This document shows positions 1 to 9,302 of a stretch of DNA of 64,000 bases, piece by piece. This stretch comes from CBDCWO01 sp965223405 (GTDB lineage: Bacteria; Bacteroidota; Bacteroidia; Chitinophagales; Saprospiraceae). The stretch lies in assembly GCA_965223405.1 (NCBI GenBank), contig CBDCWO010000006.1, positions 6,386,001-6,450,000 on the forward strand, written 5' to 3'. The notes beneath the pieces are model-generated. The model was not told the origin of the DNA and made no database searches. It saw nothing but the letters and a program-made list of their open reading frames with translations. Numbering within the stretch: the stretch's first letter is position 1; each line of letters starts with the position of its first letter. The translations under genes and the position numbers were made by a program.

Positions 1-1543
1 GCCCTGTTTCTATGGCAATGTGCGCATCTCCGGTCCATCCGTTTTTTTCCCGCTGCGGACAATCGGTAGGATATCCGAATAGATTTGATAAATACGAATT
101 ATTTGTTGCATACCATATTTTGTTCAGTAAATCACTTGAGCTATGAATTTGACCAACTGGGGGAACATCACTGTGCATAAACTTTCCTTTCAGGCTATTT
201 TGCGTTAATTCGATAGGCTTGGAACTGATAACCTCCACGAACTGAAATCCCTTGTAATTAAACTTAGGTGAAAATGTTTCTTCCCCGTTACCGCTTAATA
301 TATAAACATCGGTCTGGAAGGGATCTGTATCGTCGGTGGGACGATAGTGGACAATAATATTGGATAAATCAGTGTGCCCTCTCGTGTCCAGAAGTTCTGA
401 GTGAATCACCCTGATTTCTGTACCAACTTCTCCTGAAAGTGTGAGCTCACTAATTCCGGAGATATTTCTACCCAGATCGAAAACATAACATGTATCGTTA
501 AACTTTCTCATGTTCACCGGGATAATATCTGTCGTTACCCGTACAGGATGAAGAACCTGGGAAACAATATTTTGTGAGGGTATTGCTGTTAATACGCTGT
601 TCTTCCAATCAGAATCATCAAATCCATAATTTGTCCATCCTTCATGATCCAACCGTGCATCGAAATGTTCGGCCGTATAGATGCTGTTAAATACAATGGG
701 ACCTAAAGAGGTTTTCCAATCTCTATCTGTGTAAATAATCTCAATGGTACCGTCTTTATAGGTTATCCTCAAATCCAAACAAAACTTTGGTCGGTAACGC
801 CAGGGCGCTTTGTGAAAATACCAAACATTGGTTGATTGATGGTTATACCAACCGTTTCCCAGTACCACACCAATTGCATTTTTGTCTTTTAGCATATCTG
901 TTACATCGTGACTAACGTATAAATTCCTTCTGTCGAACCGGGTATAGGTAGGGTCAAGCATATTATCCCCAACCTTATCGCCATTTACATAAAGCTCAAA
1001 TATACCAGCCGCCGTGATATAAGCACGTGCCTTCTCAACTTCTTTACTGGTATCGAACTCTTTGCGAAAATAAGGAGCAGGTTTTAAGTCAACATCGCGC
1101 TGGTCCGTAATCCAGCTTCCGATCCAGTTTTTCATAACCATTTTTCCGGTTTCAAATGAAGCCGTCTCTGATTGTCTTGATGCAATACCGTTCTTATCCC
1201 ACAGCTGAACTGCCCAAAAATACTGTATGTACGGTTCGAGTGTTTTCCCTTTATAAGTAACAAGTGATTTGTTAGATGTTATTTTCCCCGAATCCCAAAT
1301 GTTCCCCTTTCCAAAGTTTACTTCTGTTCTGTTAGTGCCTACCACAATTCTGTAGGCTTTTTGTTTGGCTCCACTTCTGCTATCATCCATCATCCACATA
1401 AGCCTGGGGTTTTTGATGTCTATCCCAATAGGATTTTCGAGATACTCACATTTTAAACCAACAGGCACACATACTGATTCCTGTGTTTTGGCAGTAAATG
1501 CAACTAAAAAAAGAATAATCAATATCCATAATTTTTTATACAT
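1..1543 (-). CDS. Alpha-L-rhamnosidase, GH78 family, N-terminal part (cut by window edge)
   Basis: Start chosen at 1543 (ATG), giving a signal peptide of about 21 residues (MYKKLWILIILFLVAFTAKT) and 514 codons before the window ends. Residues about 25-125 look like the fibronectin-type domain that opens many bacterial GH78 enzymes (sequence around NPRLMWMMDD). They are followed by the Bac_rhamnosid_N module, recognisable by AGIFELYVNGDKVG, MLDPTYTRFDRR and GVVLGNGWYN. The catalytic (alpha/alpha)6 barrel lies outside the window. Family knowledge: these enzymes release terminal alpha-L-rhamnose from plant pectin (RG-I), glycosides or gums, in the periplasm or outside the cell. A second GH78 and a GH106-like enzyme lie in the same locus, supporting a rhamnose-rich substrate. 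Family assignment is firm; substrate is inference. Confidence 0.88.
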   Translation of the reverse strand, partial: MYKKLWILIILFLVAFTAKTQESVCVPVGLKCEYLENPIGIDIKNPRLMWMMDDSRSGAKQKAYRIVVGTNRTEVNFGKGNIWDSGKITSNKSLVTYKGKTLEPYIQYFWAVQLWDKNGIASRQSETASFETGKMVMKNWIGSWITDQRDVDLKPAPYFRKEFDTSKEVEKARAYITAAGIFELYVNGDKVGDNMLDPTYTRFDRRNLYVSHDVTDMLKDKNAIGVVLGNGWYNHQSTNVWYFHKAPWRYRPKFCLDLRITYKDGTIEIIYTDRDWKTSLGPIVFNSIYTAEHFDARLDHEGWTNYGFDDSDWKNSVLTAIPSQNIVSQVLHPVRVTTDIIPVNMRKFNDTCYVFDLGRNISGISELTLSGEVGTEIRVIHSELLDTRGHTDLSNIIVHYRPTDDTDPFQTDVYILSGNGEETFSPKFNYKGFQFVEVISSKPIELTQNSLKGKFMHSDVPPVGQIHSSSDLLNKIWYATNNSYLSNLFGYPTDCPQREKNGWTGDAHIAIETG

Positions 1544-1582
1544 AATCTCTAATTTCAATTTGATTTGTTTTGATACAAATTT

Positions 1583-1989
1583 TCACAGATCCGCAATTTT
1601 CCCCATCATTTTAATACCAGAATTGCCACACTTCTGACCTTTTTTACCAGCCTTAGCATCTTTAAAAGGCGATCGCCATTCAATATGCCACTGGCAATCA
1701 CCAAATTTCTCTTTTGTTTGTATACTCGAAGTTTTCGGACTACAGTAAATTTATTGCCCTGAACTTTCCAGGCTGCAGGATTTCCATTCTTTACATTCTC
1801 AAAATCATCTAACGCCTCTTTATCAAGCAGTATAGCATCAGATGGCGCTTTCATTTTTTTACCAGGCTGAATTACTTTGGGTTGGCTAAGCTGTGATTTC
1901 TTATTTTGTGAAAAAACTGTAGTTCCTTGTGAAATAAAAAGCAAAACCATCAGGCCCATCATTACATAGGATGTTTTATTGTTCTTCAT
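1583..1989 (-). pseudogene. DUF1080 (3-keto-disaccharide hydrolase-like) fragment, frameshifted and truncated
   Basis: Start at 1989 with signal peptide MKNNKTSYVMMGLMVLLFIS. The open frame shows the DUF1080 opening (KNGNPAAWKVQGNKFTVV), then loses homology. In the next frame homology continues as IQTKEKFGDCQWHIEWRSP and GNSGIKMMGK, typical of the LamG-like DUF1080 domain, so one base was lost near 1738. The domain then stops abruptly at IADL-stop (1583), far short of the usual 200 or more residues, so the 3' end is also missing. Members of this family hydrolyse 3-keto-glycosides and often sit beside Gfo/Idh/MocA oxidoreductases, one of which lies at 9468-10727. Non-functional as read. Confidence 0.8.
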
Positions 1990-2030
1990 TGTTTTTTATT
2001 TGAATTTAAATAGCTAATCTGAAAAATTTA

Positions 2031-2130
2031 TACCGAATATAGTTCGGTCAGAGTGCAAGAACTATTCATCCGCCGGTAGTCGGACAGGATTCCGGTCAAA
2101 TTAGTATAACGCCGGTCATAAATACTTGCA
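2031..2130 (-). promoter_or_regulatory. Promoter-like element, copy 1, upstream of the DUF1080 pseudogene
   Basis: About 75 aligned positions are shared with 7392-7465, which lies upstream of a GH32 gene in the same orientation. The copy contains the inverted repeat CCGAA-TATAG-TTCGG and, on the minus strand, TAGTTCTTG followed by ACCGAACTATATTCGG, then conserved TTATACTAA and TTTGACCGG farther upstream. It could be a sugar-locus operator overlapping a Bacteroidota-type promoter. Which regulator binds it is unknown. Confidence 0.45.
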
Positions 2131-2308
2131 TACCCTTACCCTGTCTGGAAAGATATTCCTGTTTTTTTCGAATTATCATTTAAGTGAACGTAGCTTCTTC
2201 CGTACACTTTAATCATTTTATTCATATTTCTCTCCTTTCTGCTATGTTGCTTTGTATCAATTTCGAGTCCATTCGTATTTTGCTACCGCTGATCAACAAT
2301 CTTGATAA

Positions 2309-2525
2309 CTACTCACTACTCAATTGAGCAAAGGTCATTTTGACCAAATCCTCTACTGTCGTCTCATAGTGATGAGCTACTTTGCTCCTGAATTCATAAT
2401 AGGTCGATGCGCAGGGCATTTGCTCATCAATATGTAACAGCCCATGGCTGAGCGTACCAGTAGGTTGAACATGCACTCATCGAACAATTGTTCATCGCTC
2501 CAGCCCTGCATCTCTTTAAGCATCA
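2309..2525 (-). pseudogene. IS1182-like transposase N-terminal remnant
   Basis: On the minus strand the stretch reads LKEMQGWSDEQLFDECMFN and LLVRSAMG in one frame, then LLHIDEQMPCASTYYEFRSK and VAHHYETTVEDLVKMTF in another, ending at a stop at 2309. This matches the DUF772-type N-terminus of IS1182-family transposases in Bacteroidota. A frame change near 2437 and the absence of the catalytic DDE part show that it is dead. Family is recognised by pattern only. Confidence 0.6.
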
Positions 2526-2901
2526 TCATTCCTATTCTCCATTATCAGGTTCGTGTGCCCCTCTGTCTAAATAAATGGAATTACGCATTTCGCTATAAAC
2601 GCCACGTGTACCTTGCAACATCCAACGGTTATCGTATGGTCGCGGTAATAGCCACTTTTTTTTATAAAATTTCTTCTTCCTTTATTTTTCATAACAATGA
2701 AGTGATTTCCTCTAAAAATAAAATAATGTACTAACCGTCAATATAAGGACTATCAGTGATAAAATACTAGTGATAATTTTCCTCTGCGATCTCGTAGATC
2801 AGGCCTATTTACTAAGGGTTAAAAATTATACCCTGTTTGGCAACTTAAAAAACATACTCAATGGTTAAAATCACTTCCGTCCTATTATTATTGGCATATG
2901 G
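2526..2901. other. Gene-free stretch between the IS1182 remnant and the IS110 transposase
   Basis: No supported gene. Six-frame reading gives only degenerate pieces. The part nearest 2902 should contain the end of the IS110 element downstream of its transposase, but IS110 elements lack long terminal inverted repeats, so the boundary cannot be placed by eye. Confidence 0.4.
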
Positions 2902-4116
2902 TTAAGCTGACTTTAAAGTCAAATATTGTTTTCTTCTTTGTTGAAATTCTATGTATAGCTTGGATCCACCTTCTATGTAGACCATTTTGGTGGTTATAAT
3001 TTTATAAATCAATTTTAGCATTCTTCTGGCAATAGCAAAAATGGCCTTTTGGGCCTTCATTCTCTTTTTGTACTCAGCCATTTTACAGTTCCAATAAGAA
3101 TTTTTTGTACGGACTGCTGCCCAGGCTATTTGTACCATTGTTGTTTTCAGATGTACATTACCTTTTCTTGATTTAGTGTATTTCTTTTTACCGGCAGATT
3201 CATTATTACCTGGAGCAATTCCTGCCCAAGATGTCAAGTGGTCGGCTGAATAAAATTTAGCAAGGTTATTTCCGATTTCTGCCAATACCTTGTGGCTACT
3301 TCGTATTCCTATACCAGTCACCTTCATTAACAAATCATGTTCTAACTGATAATGCTCACTGATTATCAGATCAGTTTGTTGGTCAATTTCTGTGATTTGA
3401 TTTTGGATATGAGACAAATCTTCTTTTAACAGCCTCAATATTTTAATATCGGTGGGTGTGAGTTTTCCCTCTACAGCTTCTTCTATTTCCTTTTTCTTGT
3501 TTTTCAATTTTCCCAGTGCTAGTGAAGCTAACTTTTTGGGGTTAGTTTGTCCTTTCATGATAGCTTCTATTATCAACTGACAAGTTTTCGTCCGTATCGA
3601 TGATGCCACTGACCGTAACTTGATGTTACCCCTTTCTATGATTTTGACAATTCTGTTATAGCAGCTTGTTTCTTGTTGGGTATATTTCTGCCTCATTCTT
3701 ACAAATTCGCGCAGTTCATGTTGATGGGGTCCTGGTACAATACTGTGTCTGACCATGTTGTTAATAGCTATCTTACAAAGCCATTTGGCATCTTTCTTAT
3801 CTGTTTTTTGCTTGGGAAGTTGTTTAATGTGACCAGGGTTAGCTACTATTGTCCGTAATCCGGATTCTGTCAACATATGATATAAACTGATCCAATATAT
3901 ACCAGTGCTTTCCATTAGTACTATTTCAATCTTACGTTTTACTAACTCTGAAACAAGTTTTTTAAGTTGACGTGTAGTACTCCCAAACTCGCCTGAATAA
4001 ATATCTTTATTACGATTATCACTCGCATAAACATAAATTATATCTTTGTGGATATCAATCCCACTAGCTGAAGAATATTGAGGCATAATGATGACCTCGT
4101 TTTTGGACTTATTCAT
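2902..4116 (-). CDS. IS110-family transposase
   Basis: 404 residues with both IS110 domains. The N-terminal RuvC-like DEDD domain shows D21 in GIDIHKD, E69 in LMESTGIYW, and D106/D109 in TDKKDAKW. The C-terminal Transposase_20 domain shows VTGIGIRSSHKVLAEIGNN, LTSWAGIAPGNNESAGKKKY and SRKGNVHLKTTMVQIAW, which includes the conserved serine region. Length and motifs are complete, so the element may be active. Family knowledge: IS110 elements insert without classic inverted repeats and are guided by a structured non-coding (bridge/seek) RNA encoded in a flank of the transposase gene. The ATG at 4116 is the longest start; an internal ATG (M11) is also possible. Confidence 0.93.
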   Translation of the reverse strand: MNKSKNEVIIMPQYSSASGIDIHKDIIYVYASDNRNKDIYSGEFGSTTRQLKKLVSELVKRKIEIVLMESTGIYWISLYHMLTESGLRTIVANPGHIKQLPKQKTDKKDAKWLCKIAINNMVRHSIVPGPHQHELREFVRMRQKYTQQETSCYNRIVKIIERGNIKLRSVASSIRTKTCQLIIEAIMKGQTNPKKLASLALGKLKNKKKEIEEAVEGKLTPTDIKILRLLKEDLSHIQNQITEIDQQTDLIISEHYQLEHDLLMKVTGIGIRSSHKVLAEIGNNLAKFYSADHLTSWAGIAPGNNESAGKKKYTKSRKGNVHLKTTMVQIAWAAVRTKNSYWNCKMAEYKKRMKAQKAIFAIARRMLKLIYKIITTKMVYIEGGSKLYIEFQQRRKQYLTLKSA

Positions 4117-4432
4117 AATATTTAAGTATTATAATATGAAAGAATAAATATCAGTCCAAAATTAATATGGGGAGTCATAGTATTCCCATTTTTATTCGCC
4201 TATTTGTATTCTATTTTTTGAATTCATACAACTTAAAAACAGATGTTAAAATGAGTTGTATGTGCTTGATTTTCAAGACGAGGCTCTTTTTGAGATTCAT
4301 AGCCACAGTTATGGATCGAGAAAAAGCTGACTGTATTGAGAATCAATGGTATGCAAATCAATTAACAATTTGTTTTTAAATCACTTCAATATAAATTAAA
4401 CCTCCGTGTAGAGCGGTTCGTTACGTCATAAT
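4117..4432 (-). ncRNA. Candidate bridge-RNA region of the IS110 element
   Basis: About 316 bp upstream of the IS110 transposase hold no credible gene and are AT-rich. On either strand the segment contains potential stem-loops: ATACAACT pairs with AGTTGTAT (about 4228-4260), and GGGAGTCATAGTATTCCC (about 4172-4190) is imperfectly self-complementary. In IS621-like members the guide RNA comes from the 5' non-coding flank of the transposase gene. Position and structure fit, but no loop could be matched to a target site by eye, so this is a candidate only. Confidence 0.3.
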
Positions 4433-5782
4433 TCAAGAACCATTCAATCCCCGGTTATAAATAATTTCTTGGCCTAACTTTTCAAGAGTTTTCCCTTTGG
4501 TTTCCGGGAAATATTTCCATACCACAATTATCTGAACAACCATCATAATTGCAAAAAAAGCAAAAGAATGACCGCCTCCTAATACCGTATTTTCGGCCAC
4601 AACAGGAAACAGAAAAGTTATTAAGGCGGCAAAAAACCAATGTGTAAAACTACCAAACGACTGACCTTGAGCACGAACACTATTTGGAAATACTTCTGCA
4701 ATTAACACCCAGATTACTGCCCCGGTAGAAAAAGCAAAAAACATAATATAAAACATAAGGTAAATCAACAGTTCGTAACCGGCGAAATCCTGCAAATAGA
4801 AACTTCTCGATACCAGCCCTAAGCAGATTGACATACCTATAGAGCCTACAATAAGTAGTTTTTTGCGTCCTGCTCTATCTATTAACAAAAGCCCCAAAAC
4901 AGTAAACAGTGCATTGGTTATTCCTATTATTATGGGCTGAAACATTGAATCTGCAGAAGACAACCCTGTAAGTTCAAACATTCGGGGAGCATAATATAAG
5001 ATTGCGTTTATACCGGAAAACTGGTTAAACATGGCCACAAGAAATGCAATAGTTATCGGTTTAGAAAATCTTCCAGAAAAGAGATTTACTCTATTTTTTC
5101 CAGGTTTATCCAAACTCGATTTTATATTATCTATCTCGGCCTCAATATCGCCAGATTCAACTTTATGTAGCACACTACTGGCCTCCGAAATTTTACCAAT
5201 CTTGATTAAATAACGTGGGCTTCTGGGAACTAAAAAGAGTAAGAAAAAGTAGGCCACTGCGGGAATTCCTTCAACTCCAAGCATCCATCTCCATGGTTCT
5301 CCACCCGTATTTCGCAACAAATAGTTGGAAATAAATGCCATCATTATTCCAAAAATAACATTGAATTGAAAAAGGGCAGTCATCCTTCCTCTAATTTTTG
5401 CCGGAGATATTTCAGCGATATACGTTGGTGCTACCACAGACGAAGCGCCAACCCCAATGCCCCCAATAAAACGGTATAGGATAAACGATGTAACACTATC
5501 TGCCAATGCGCTACCTATTGCAGAAAATGCGAAAAGAAAAGCCACGATAAAAAGAATCGGTTTTCGTCCATATTTATCGGCAGGTTTTCCTGCTATCAAT
5601 GCTCCAGCCACCGTACCAATTAAGGCAGAAGAGATCGTAAATCCATGCCAAAACGAATTGAGTTGAAAAAGTTCCTGAATATGTTTCTCAGCTCCCGAAA
5701 TAACAGCCGTATCAAAGCCAAAAAGGAACCCTCCCAATGCAACAACCAACGACCATCCAAATATCCGTGTCGATCTCTTCAT
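4433..5782 (-). CDS. MFS transporter, sugar-porter family
   Basis: 449 residues with twelve predicted membrane segments and sugar-porter signatures: GGFLFGFDTAVISGA in helix 1, KPADKYGRKP in the loop after helix 2, RFIGGIGVGASSVVAPTYIAE in helix 4/5, VPRSPRYLI (a variant of PESPR) before the central loop, DRAGRKKLL in the second half and FPETKGKTLE at the C-terminus. It likely imports a monosaccharide (fructose, rhamnose or glucose) by proton symport across the inner membrane. The start at 5782 lies 9 bp after the stop of the GH32 gene 5792-7348, so the two should form one operon. That makes a fructan-derived sugar the most plausible cargo (inference). Confidence 0.92.
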   Translation of the reverse strand: MKRSTRIFGWSLVVALGGFLFGFDTAVISGAEKHIQELFQLNSFWHGFTISSALIGTVAGALIAGKPADKYGRKPILFIVAFLFAFSAIGSALADSVTSFILYRFIGGIGVGASSVVAPTYIAEISPAKIRGRMTALFQFNVIFGIMMAFISNYLLRNTGGEPWRWMLGVEGIPAVAYFFLLFLVPRSPRYLIKIGKISEASSVLHKVESGDIEAEIDNIKSSLDKPGKNRVNLFSGRFSKPITIAFLVAMFNQFSGINAILYYAPRMFELTGLSSADSMFQPIIIGITNALFTVLGLLLIDRAGRKKLLIVGSIGMSICLGLVSRSFYLQDFAGYELLIYLMFYIMFFAFSTGAVIWVLIAEVFPNSVRAQGQSFGSFTHWFFAALITFLFPVVAENTVLGGGHSFAFFAIMMVVQIIVVWKYFPETKGKTLEKLGQEIIYNRGLNGS

Positions 5783-5791
5783 ATTATATGT

Positions 5792-7348
5792 TTAATAAAA
5801 ATTAGTAGTTGCCATCTTCCACACATCCACGCTTTCTACTTTAACTTTCTCATCTCCACTAAAAATTTTTACCTCATTGCTATTTTCCATTTCGGGATAA
5901 ACTACCTGAGTAATACACTCTCTTCCGTTGACAAATACTTCAATTATAGCATTATCAATAAAAATATCTAATCGCAGTGGTTCGCCTTCCTTTAACTCAA
6001 AAGGAACCCTCTGTTCAGACACCTCATCTCCAAATTCTTCCAGACTAGGTTTATACATGCAGTTCGATCGCATCTTTACAGGGCCATTTTTTGATGAATT
6101 GATAAAATCAATTACAATCTCTTTACTTAGGGGAACATATTTGATTATAGTTTCCTCTTTTCCATCGGGCGAGCAAAATACTTTTATCCCATACTCAGAC
6201 TGACTTCCGCCTCTGAATTCCACCTTAATTTCAAGTGATTTACCCTTAATATCCAACGTTTTGGTTTGATTGGATGCCAAAACGATATTTTTCTCATTAA
6301 TTCCGTTCAACCTTAACATCTCTACCTCCTTTGGTGGATTAATAAGCAGCTCACCTTCCTTCGAAATTGAGAGCACGCGCGGCATACTCATCACTCCACT
6401 CCATCCTTTATATTCAAGATGTTCCGGTTTGCGTTCCAGTACCCAACCCCAGATAATGTTGCGCCCTTTGTCGTCCTTCAACTCTTCCGGTGCAAAAAAG
6501 GTACCTCCCGGCCAATTCATGCGTCCATGTTTTTCAACGATAAACTTATCACTTTTGAAATCCCCTAGATAGTACTGAGAGCCAAGATTATGGCTAATAA
6601 ATAGCAACATCTTTTTATCTCCAATCTGAAAAAAATCAGGACATGAAAGATCTTCAAAATCATAGCGCATCCGATTGTTCTGGTCGATCAGATTGCCAAG
6701 ATAGTCCCATTTAAGCATATCTTTTGATTTGAAGAATCCAGCCGGATTACCTCCTGATATCTGATAGTAGCAATCGGCATCTTCATCGTACCACCCTTCC
6801 GGATCCCATGCTCTGTATTTACCATACATCACATCTCCTTCAACCGGAGTTTTAAGTACCGGGTTACCCTCGAACTTCTTCCATACACGTAAATCGTCGT
6901 CTGTAGAGTACGCCACCAGATTGGTGGAAGAACCCTGCCCATGATACATAATATGAGGGACACCCTCTTTGCTTAAAAAAGCACCTCCACTAAAAATACC
7001 CTTTTCTATATCTCCCTCTTTTACATCCAACATATCAGGATATAAACTCCAGTGAAATAGATCGGTACTTACTGCATGTCCCCAAAAATGCTCGCCTTTG
7101 CCATTTTTTAATGCCTGATAGATAAATCCCAGATGATATTTACCTTTCCAGAAAATACCCCCATTAGGATCAAAGGGATAGGCTCTGCCTTCGGGAGCCA
7201 CAAAATGCCATGAGGGTCGATGGGGATCCGAATGAATAAGAGTTCTTAACGATCTGGTGTTAACGATCATCTCGTTTGTAACTTCATTCTGTGACACCAG
7301 CGTGGTGGCAGAGAAAATCAGGCAAATAATAATCAACTTTCTTTTCAT
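5792..7348 (-). CDS. GH32-like secreted beta-fructosidase homologue with altered ECP motif
   Basis: 518 residues; signal peptide about 1-19. A five-bladed propeller region is followed by a C-terminal beta-sandwich (about 360-515). The nucleophile motif reads YPFDPNG (D60), normally WMNDPNG. The transition-state motif is AWDPEG (D182). The acid/base motif, normally ECP, reads LSCPDFF, so S235 stands where the catalytic glutamate is expected; E232 three residues earlier is the only nearby acid. GH32 enzymes cleave levan, inulin or sucrose. This divergent subgroup may use another acid or have another specificity. It is co-transcribed with the MFS gene, and the promoter-like element at 7392-7465 lies just upstream. 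Confidence 0.85.
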   Translation of the reverse strand: MKRKLIIICLIFSATTLVSQNEVTNEMIVNTRSLRTLIHSDPHRPSWHFVAPEGRAYPFDPNGGIFWKGKYHLGFIYQALKNGKGEHFWGHAVSTDLFHWSLYPDMLDVKEGDIEKGIFSGGAFLSKEGVPHIMYHGQGSSTNLVAYSTDDDLRVWKKFEGNPVLKTPVEGDVMYGKYRAWDPEGWYDEDADCYYQISGGNPAGFFKSKDMLKWDYLGNLIDQNNRMRYDFEDLSCPDFFQIGDKKMLLFISHNLGSQYYLGDFKSDKFIVEKHGRMNWPGGTFFAPEELKDDKGRNIIWGWVLERKPEHLEYKGWSGVMSMPRVLSISKEGELLINPPKEVEMLRLNGINEKNIVLASNQTKTLDIKGKSLEIKVEFRGGSQSEYGIKVFCSPDGKEETIIKYVPLSKEIVIDFINSSKNGPVKMRSNCMYKPSLEEFGDEVSEQRVPFELKEGEPLRLDIFIDNAIIEVFVNGRECITQVVYPEMENSNEVKIFSGDEKVKVESVDVWKMATTNFY

Positions 7349-7391
7349 ATCAATTTGTACTTAAACTTGAATATCCAATTTGATAATTAAC

Positions 7392-7465
7392 AGCGAATAT
7401 AGTTCGGTCAGGGTCCAAGAACTATTTATTTCCGGTCAATTTAGTATAATCCAGGCATAAATACT
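7392..7465 (-). promoter_or_regulatory. Promoter-like element, copy 2, upstream of the GH32/MFS operon
   Basis: Starts 44 bp upstream of the ATG at 7348. It shares AATATAGTTCGGTCAG, CAAGAACTATT, TCCGGTCAA, TTAGTATAA and CATAAATACT with the copy at 2031-2130; that copy carries an insertion of about 20 bp. Here the inverted repeat is imperfect (GCGAA-TATAG-TTCGG). Conservation of a block in front of two unrelated coding regions of one locus suggests a shared promoter or operator. Confidence 0.45.
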
Positions 7466-7489
7466 AGAGGTTTAAGAACAAAATAATAA

Positions 7490-7640
7490 GAGGTTATAAC
7501 TCGATCTTTTTCCCAATATCATCGTTGAAAAGCCTCGACGTAACTATGGTTATGCCTACGTTTTTCAACTTGATCTTAGAAAAAATCAACATCGTTCTAA
7601 CCTCACATTACTTCGTTCGTAAACCTCTAGTGTCATGTCA
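7490..7640. repeat. Dispersed intergenic repeat, copy 1
   Basis: Shares long blocks with 61524-61733: ATAACT-GATC, CCAATATC, GTTATGCC-ACGTTTTTC, CTTGATCTT, AAAAAA, ATCGTTCTAACCTC and CATTAC, in the same order. No open frame covers it. It lies between two GH32 genes here and downstream of a permease gene at the other site, so it is a mobile or REP-like intergenic unit rather than part of a gene. The rest of 7349-7808 shows no gene. Confidence 0.6.
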
Positions 7641-7808
7641 CACTTATAATGACCAATAAAGTTTAGTCAGCTTAATTATAGAGTCCTCTGATGAGGGGTA
7701 TAGGTTTTGTTAATATTATTAAAAGTTGGGTTCAAAAGTATCTCGATCTCGTCATGCTTATCAAGCTACTATCAGTCGGCTTGGTAAAAAGTTCTTCATT
7801 TTCCGTGT

Positions 7809-9302
7809 CTATTTTCGTTGCCAAATTGATTTCATATTCCATGCGATGAATGAATTGAGGGTGACATTGCCCTTTTCAGCAAAGACAGAAACACCAACAT
7901 CCTTTTCCTCCGGATATTCTACACGACTACAGCTTGTTATTCCATCGTTAATAAAAACTTCAAGAACAGATTTGTCGATAAAGACATGCAGCTTCAGCTT
8001 ACCTGAAGATAGACCCAGTGGCACCTTAGTACCCGCAACATTTAGCGTGTCTCTATTCCATCGTATGGTGACCGCATCTTTGCCATCATCACTCTGTCTA
8101 ACCTTTATCCCAAAGTCTTTGGAACTGCCGGTTTCAAATTCAGCAATGATTTCCAGCATATCTCCTTTCACATCTTTTATTCGTTCTTCTTTACTCTTAA
8201 TCACCCTTTTTTTTACGGTATGCTGTTCACCCCGTAATTCCCTGAGTTCGGGAGCCGGGGTTTGAATGAGCCTTTGCTCTTTATCTAGTGTTAAGACGCG
8301 GGGTAGTGACATACAACCGTTCCACCCTCTTCCTGGCTTAAATCCACAAATCCACCCTAGCATAATACGACGGCCATCATCATCAGTAAATACATTGGTG
8401 GCATAAAGTCCACGAGTCCATGATCGGTCAGTTGGAGGATTTTTTCCAAAACCATAATCTAAAATTTCCTCTCCACCATTTTTTTTGAATGAAATTGTTT
8501 CCGAGTCGAAATCTCCCACCATGTAAGAAATTGGTTCTGTGGATCGTATTAGTACCCACTTTTCATCCATTGGAAAAAAATTCGGACACTCCCCGATTAC
8601 ACCATCCATTTGTCCTCTGTATTCCCATTGCGTTAGTTCTTTATTTTTGGCCTCACAAACCAGACCATTGCAAGATTTGAAGGTAACAAAAGTCCGGCCA
8701 TCCGATCTAAATACATAGGGATCACTCCATCCACCATTAACACTCTTTGGAATCCCATTTATACCAGCTGACATAACAGGTTCATTCTTAAAACGCGCCC
8801 ACTTAATCAACTCGTCATCCAGGGGAATTACTGCCCACTGTTCTCGTTTCTTTTCCTTTTCCACAGGCACCCAGGTATAGAAGATTGTTGGCCTGCCATT
8901 TTCATCAAGAGTAATACAACCCGAATTACACCGCCTTTCACCCTGCTCTTTCAATGGCAAAAGGCTCCATGGCAAATCTTCCCAGTGAACCAAATCCTTG
9001 CTTCGTGCATGTGCCCAGAGCGTATAATCATCTCCCCAGGAATCACCACTGAAGGGATTATATTGATAGAAAATATGATAGTAACCACCATAATAGATAG
9101 CACCGCAAATGTCATTCATCCATTGAGCGGGAGGGCGAAAGTGATAGGAAGGTCGAGTAGGATCTTTTTCTGCCAGAGGAATGGCTGCGTCAACTGCGGC
9201 CTGAGCCTTACTCCACCACTCCACAGACTGTCCAGAGACGGAGAAAGCAGATATTAAAGATGTAAAAATGACTATAGCTAAGATTCGATTAATTGTTTTC
9301 AT
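7809..9302 (-). CDS. GH32 secreted glycoside hydrolase (levanase/invertase-like)
   Basis: 497 residues; signal peptide about 1-24 (cleavage near SVSGQ). The nucleophile motif is WMNDICG (D64), a variant of WMNDPNG. The middle motif is WSDPYVF (D194), where RDP is usual. The acid/base motif GECPNFF is intact (E238). The propeller is followed by the C-terminal beta-sandwich with LHVFIDKSVLEVFINDG, a hallmark of family C-terminal modules. The enzyme probably releases fructose from levan, inulin or sucrose in the periplasm. All three catalytic positions are kept here, so this is the better candidate for the working fructosidase of the pair. Confidence 0.9.
   Translation of the reverse strand: MKTINRILAIVIFTSLISAFSVSGQSVEWWSKAQAAVDAAIPLAEKDPTRPSYHFRPPAQWMNDICGAIYYGGYYHIFYQYNPFSGDSWGDDYTLWAHARSKDLVHWEDLPWSLLPLKEQGERRCNSGCITLDENGRPTIFYTWVPVEKEKKREQWAVIPLDDELIKWARFKNEPVMSAGINGIPKSVNGGWSDPYVFRSDGRTFVTFKSCNGLVCEAKNKELTQWEYRGQMDGVIGECPNFFPMDEKWVLIRSTEPISYMVGDFDSETISFKKNGGEEILDYGFGKNPPTDRSWTRGLYATNVFTDDDGRRIMLGWICGFKPGRGWNGCMSLPRVLTLDKEQRLIQTPAPELRELRGEQHTVKKRVIKSKEERIKDVKGDMLEIIAEFETGSSKDFGIKVRQSDDGKDAVTIRWNRDTLNVAGTKVPLGLSSGKLKLHVFIDKSVLEVFINDGITSCSRVEYPEEKDVGVSVFAEKGNVTLNSFIAWNMKSIWQRK

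Noticed and set aside
4167..4379. 70-residue frame on the plus strand beside the IS110 gene
   Set aside because: AT-rich, no ribosome binding site, no family; the region is better explained as the non-coding flank of IS110.
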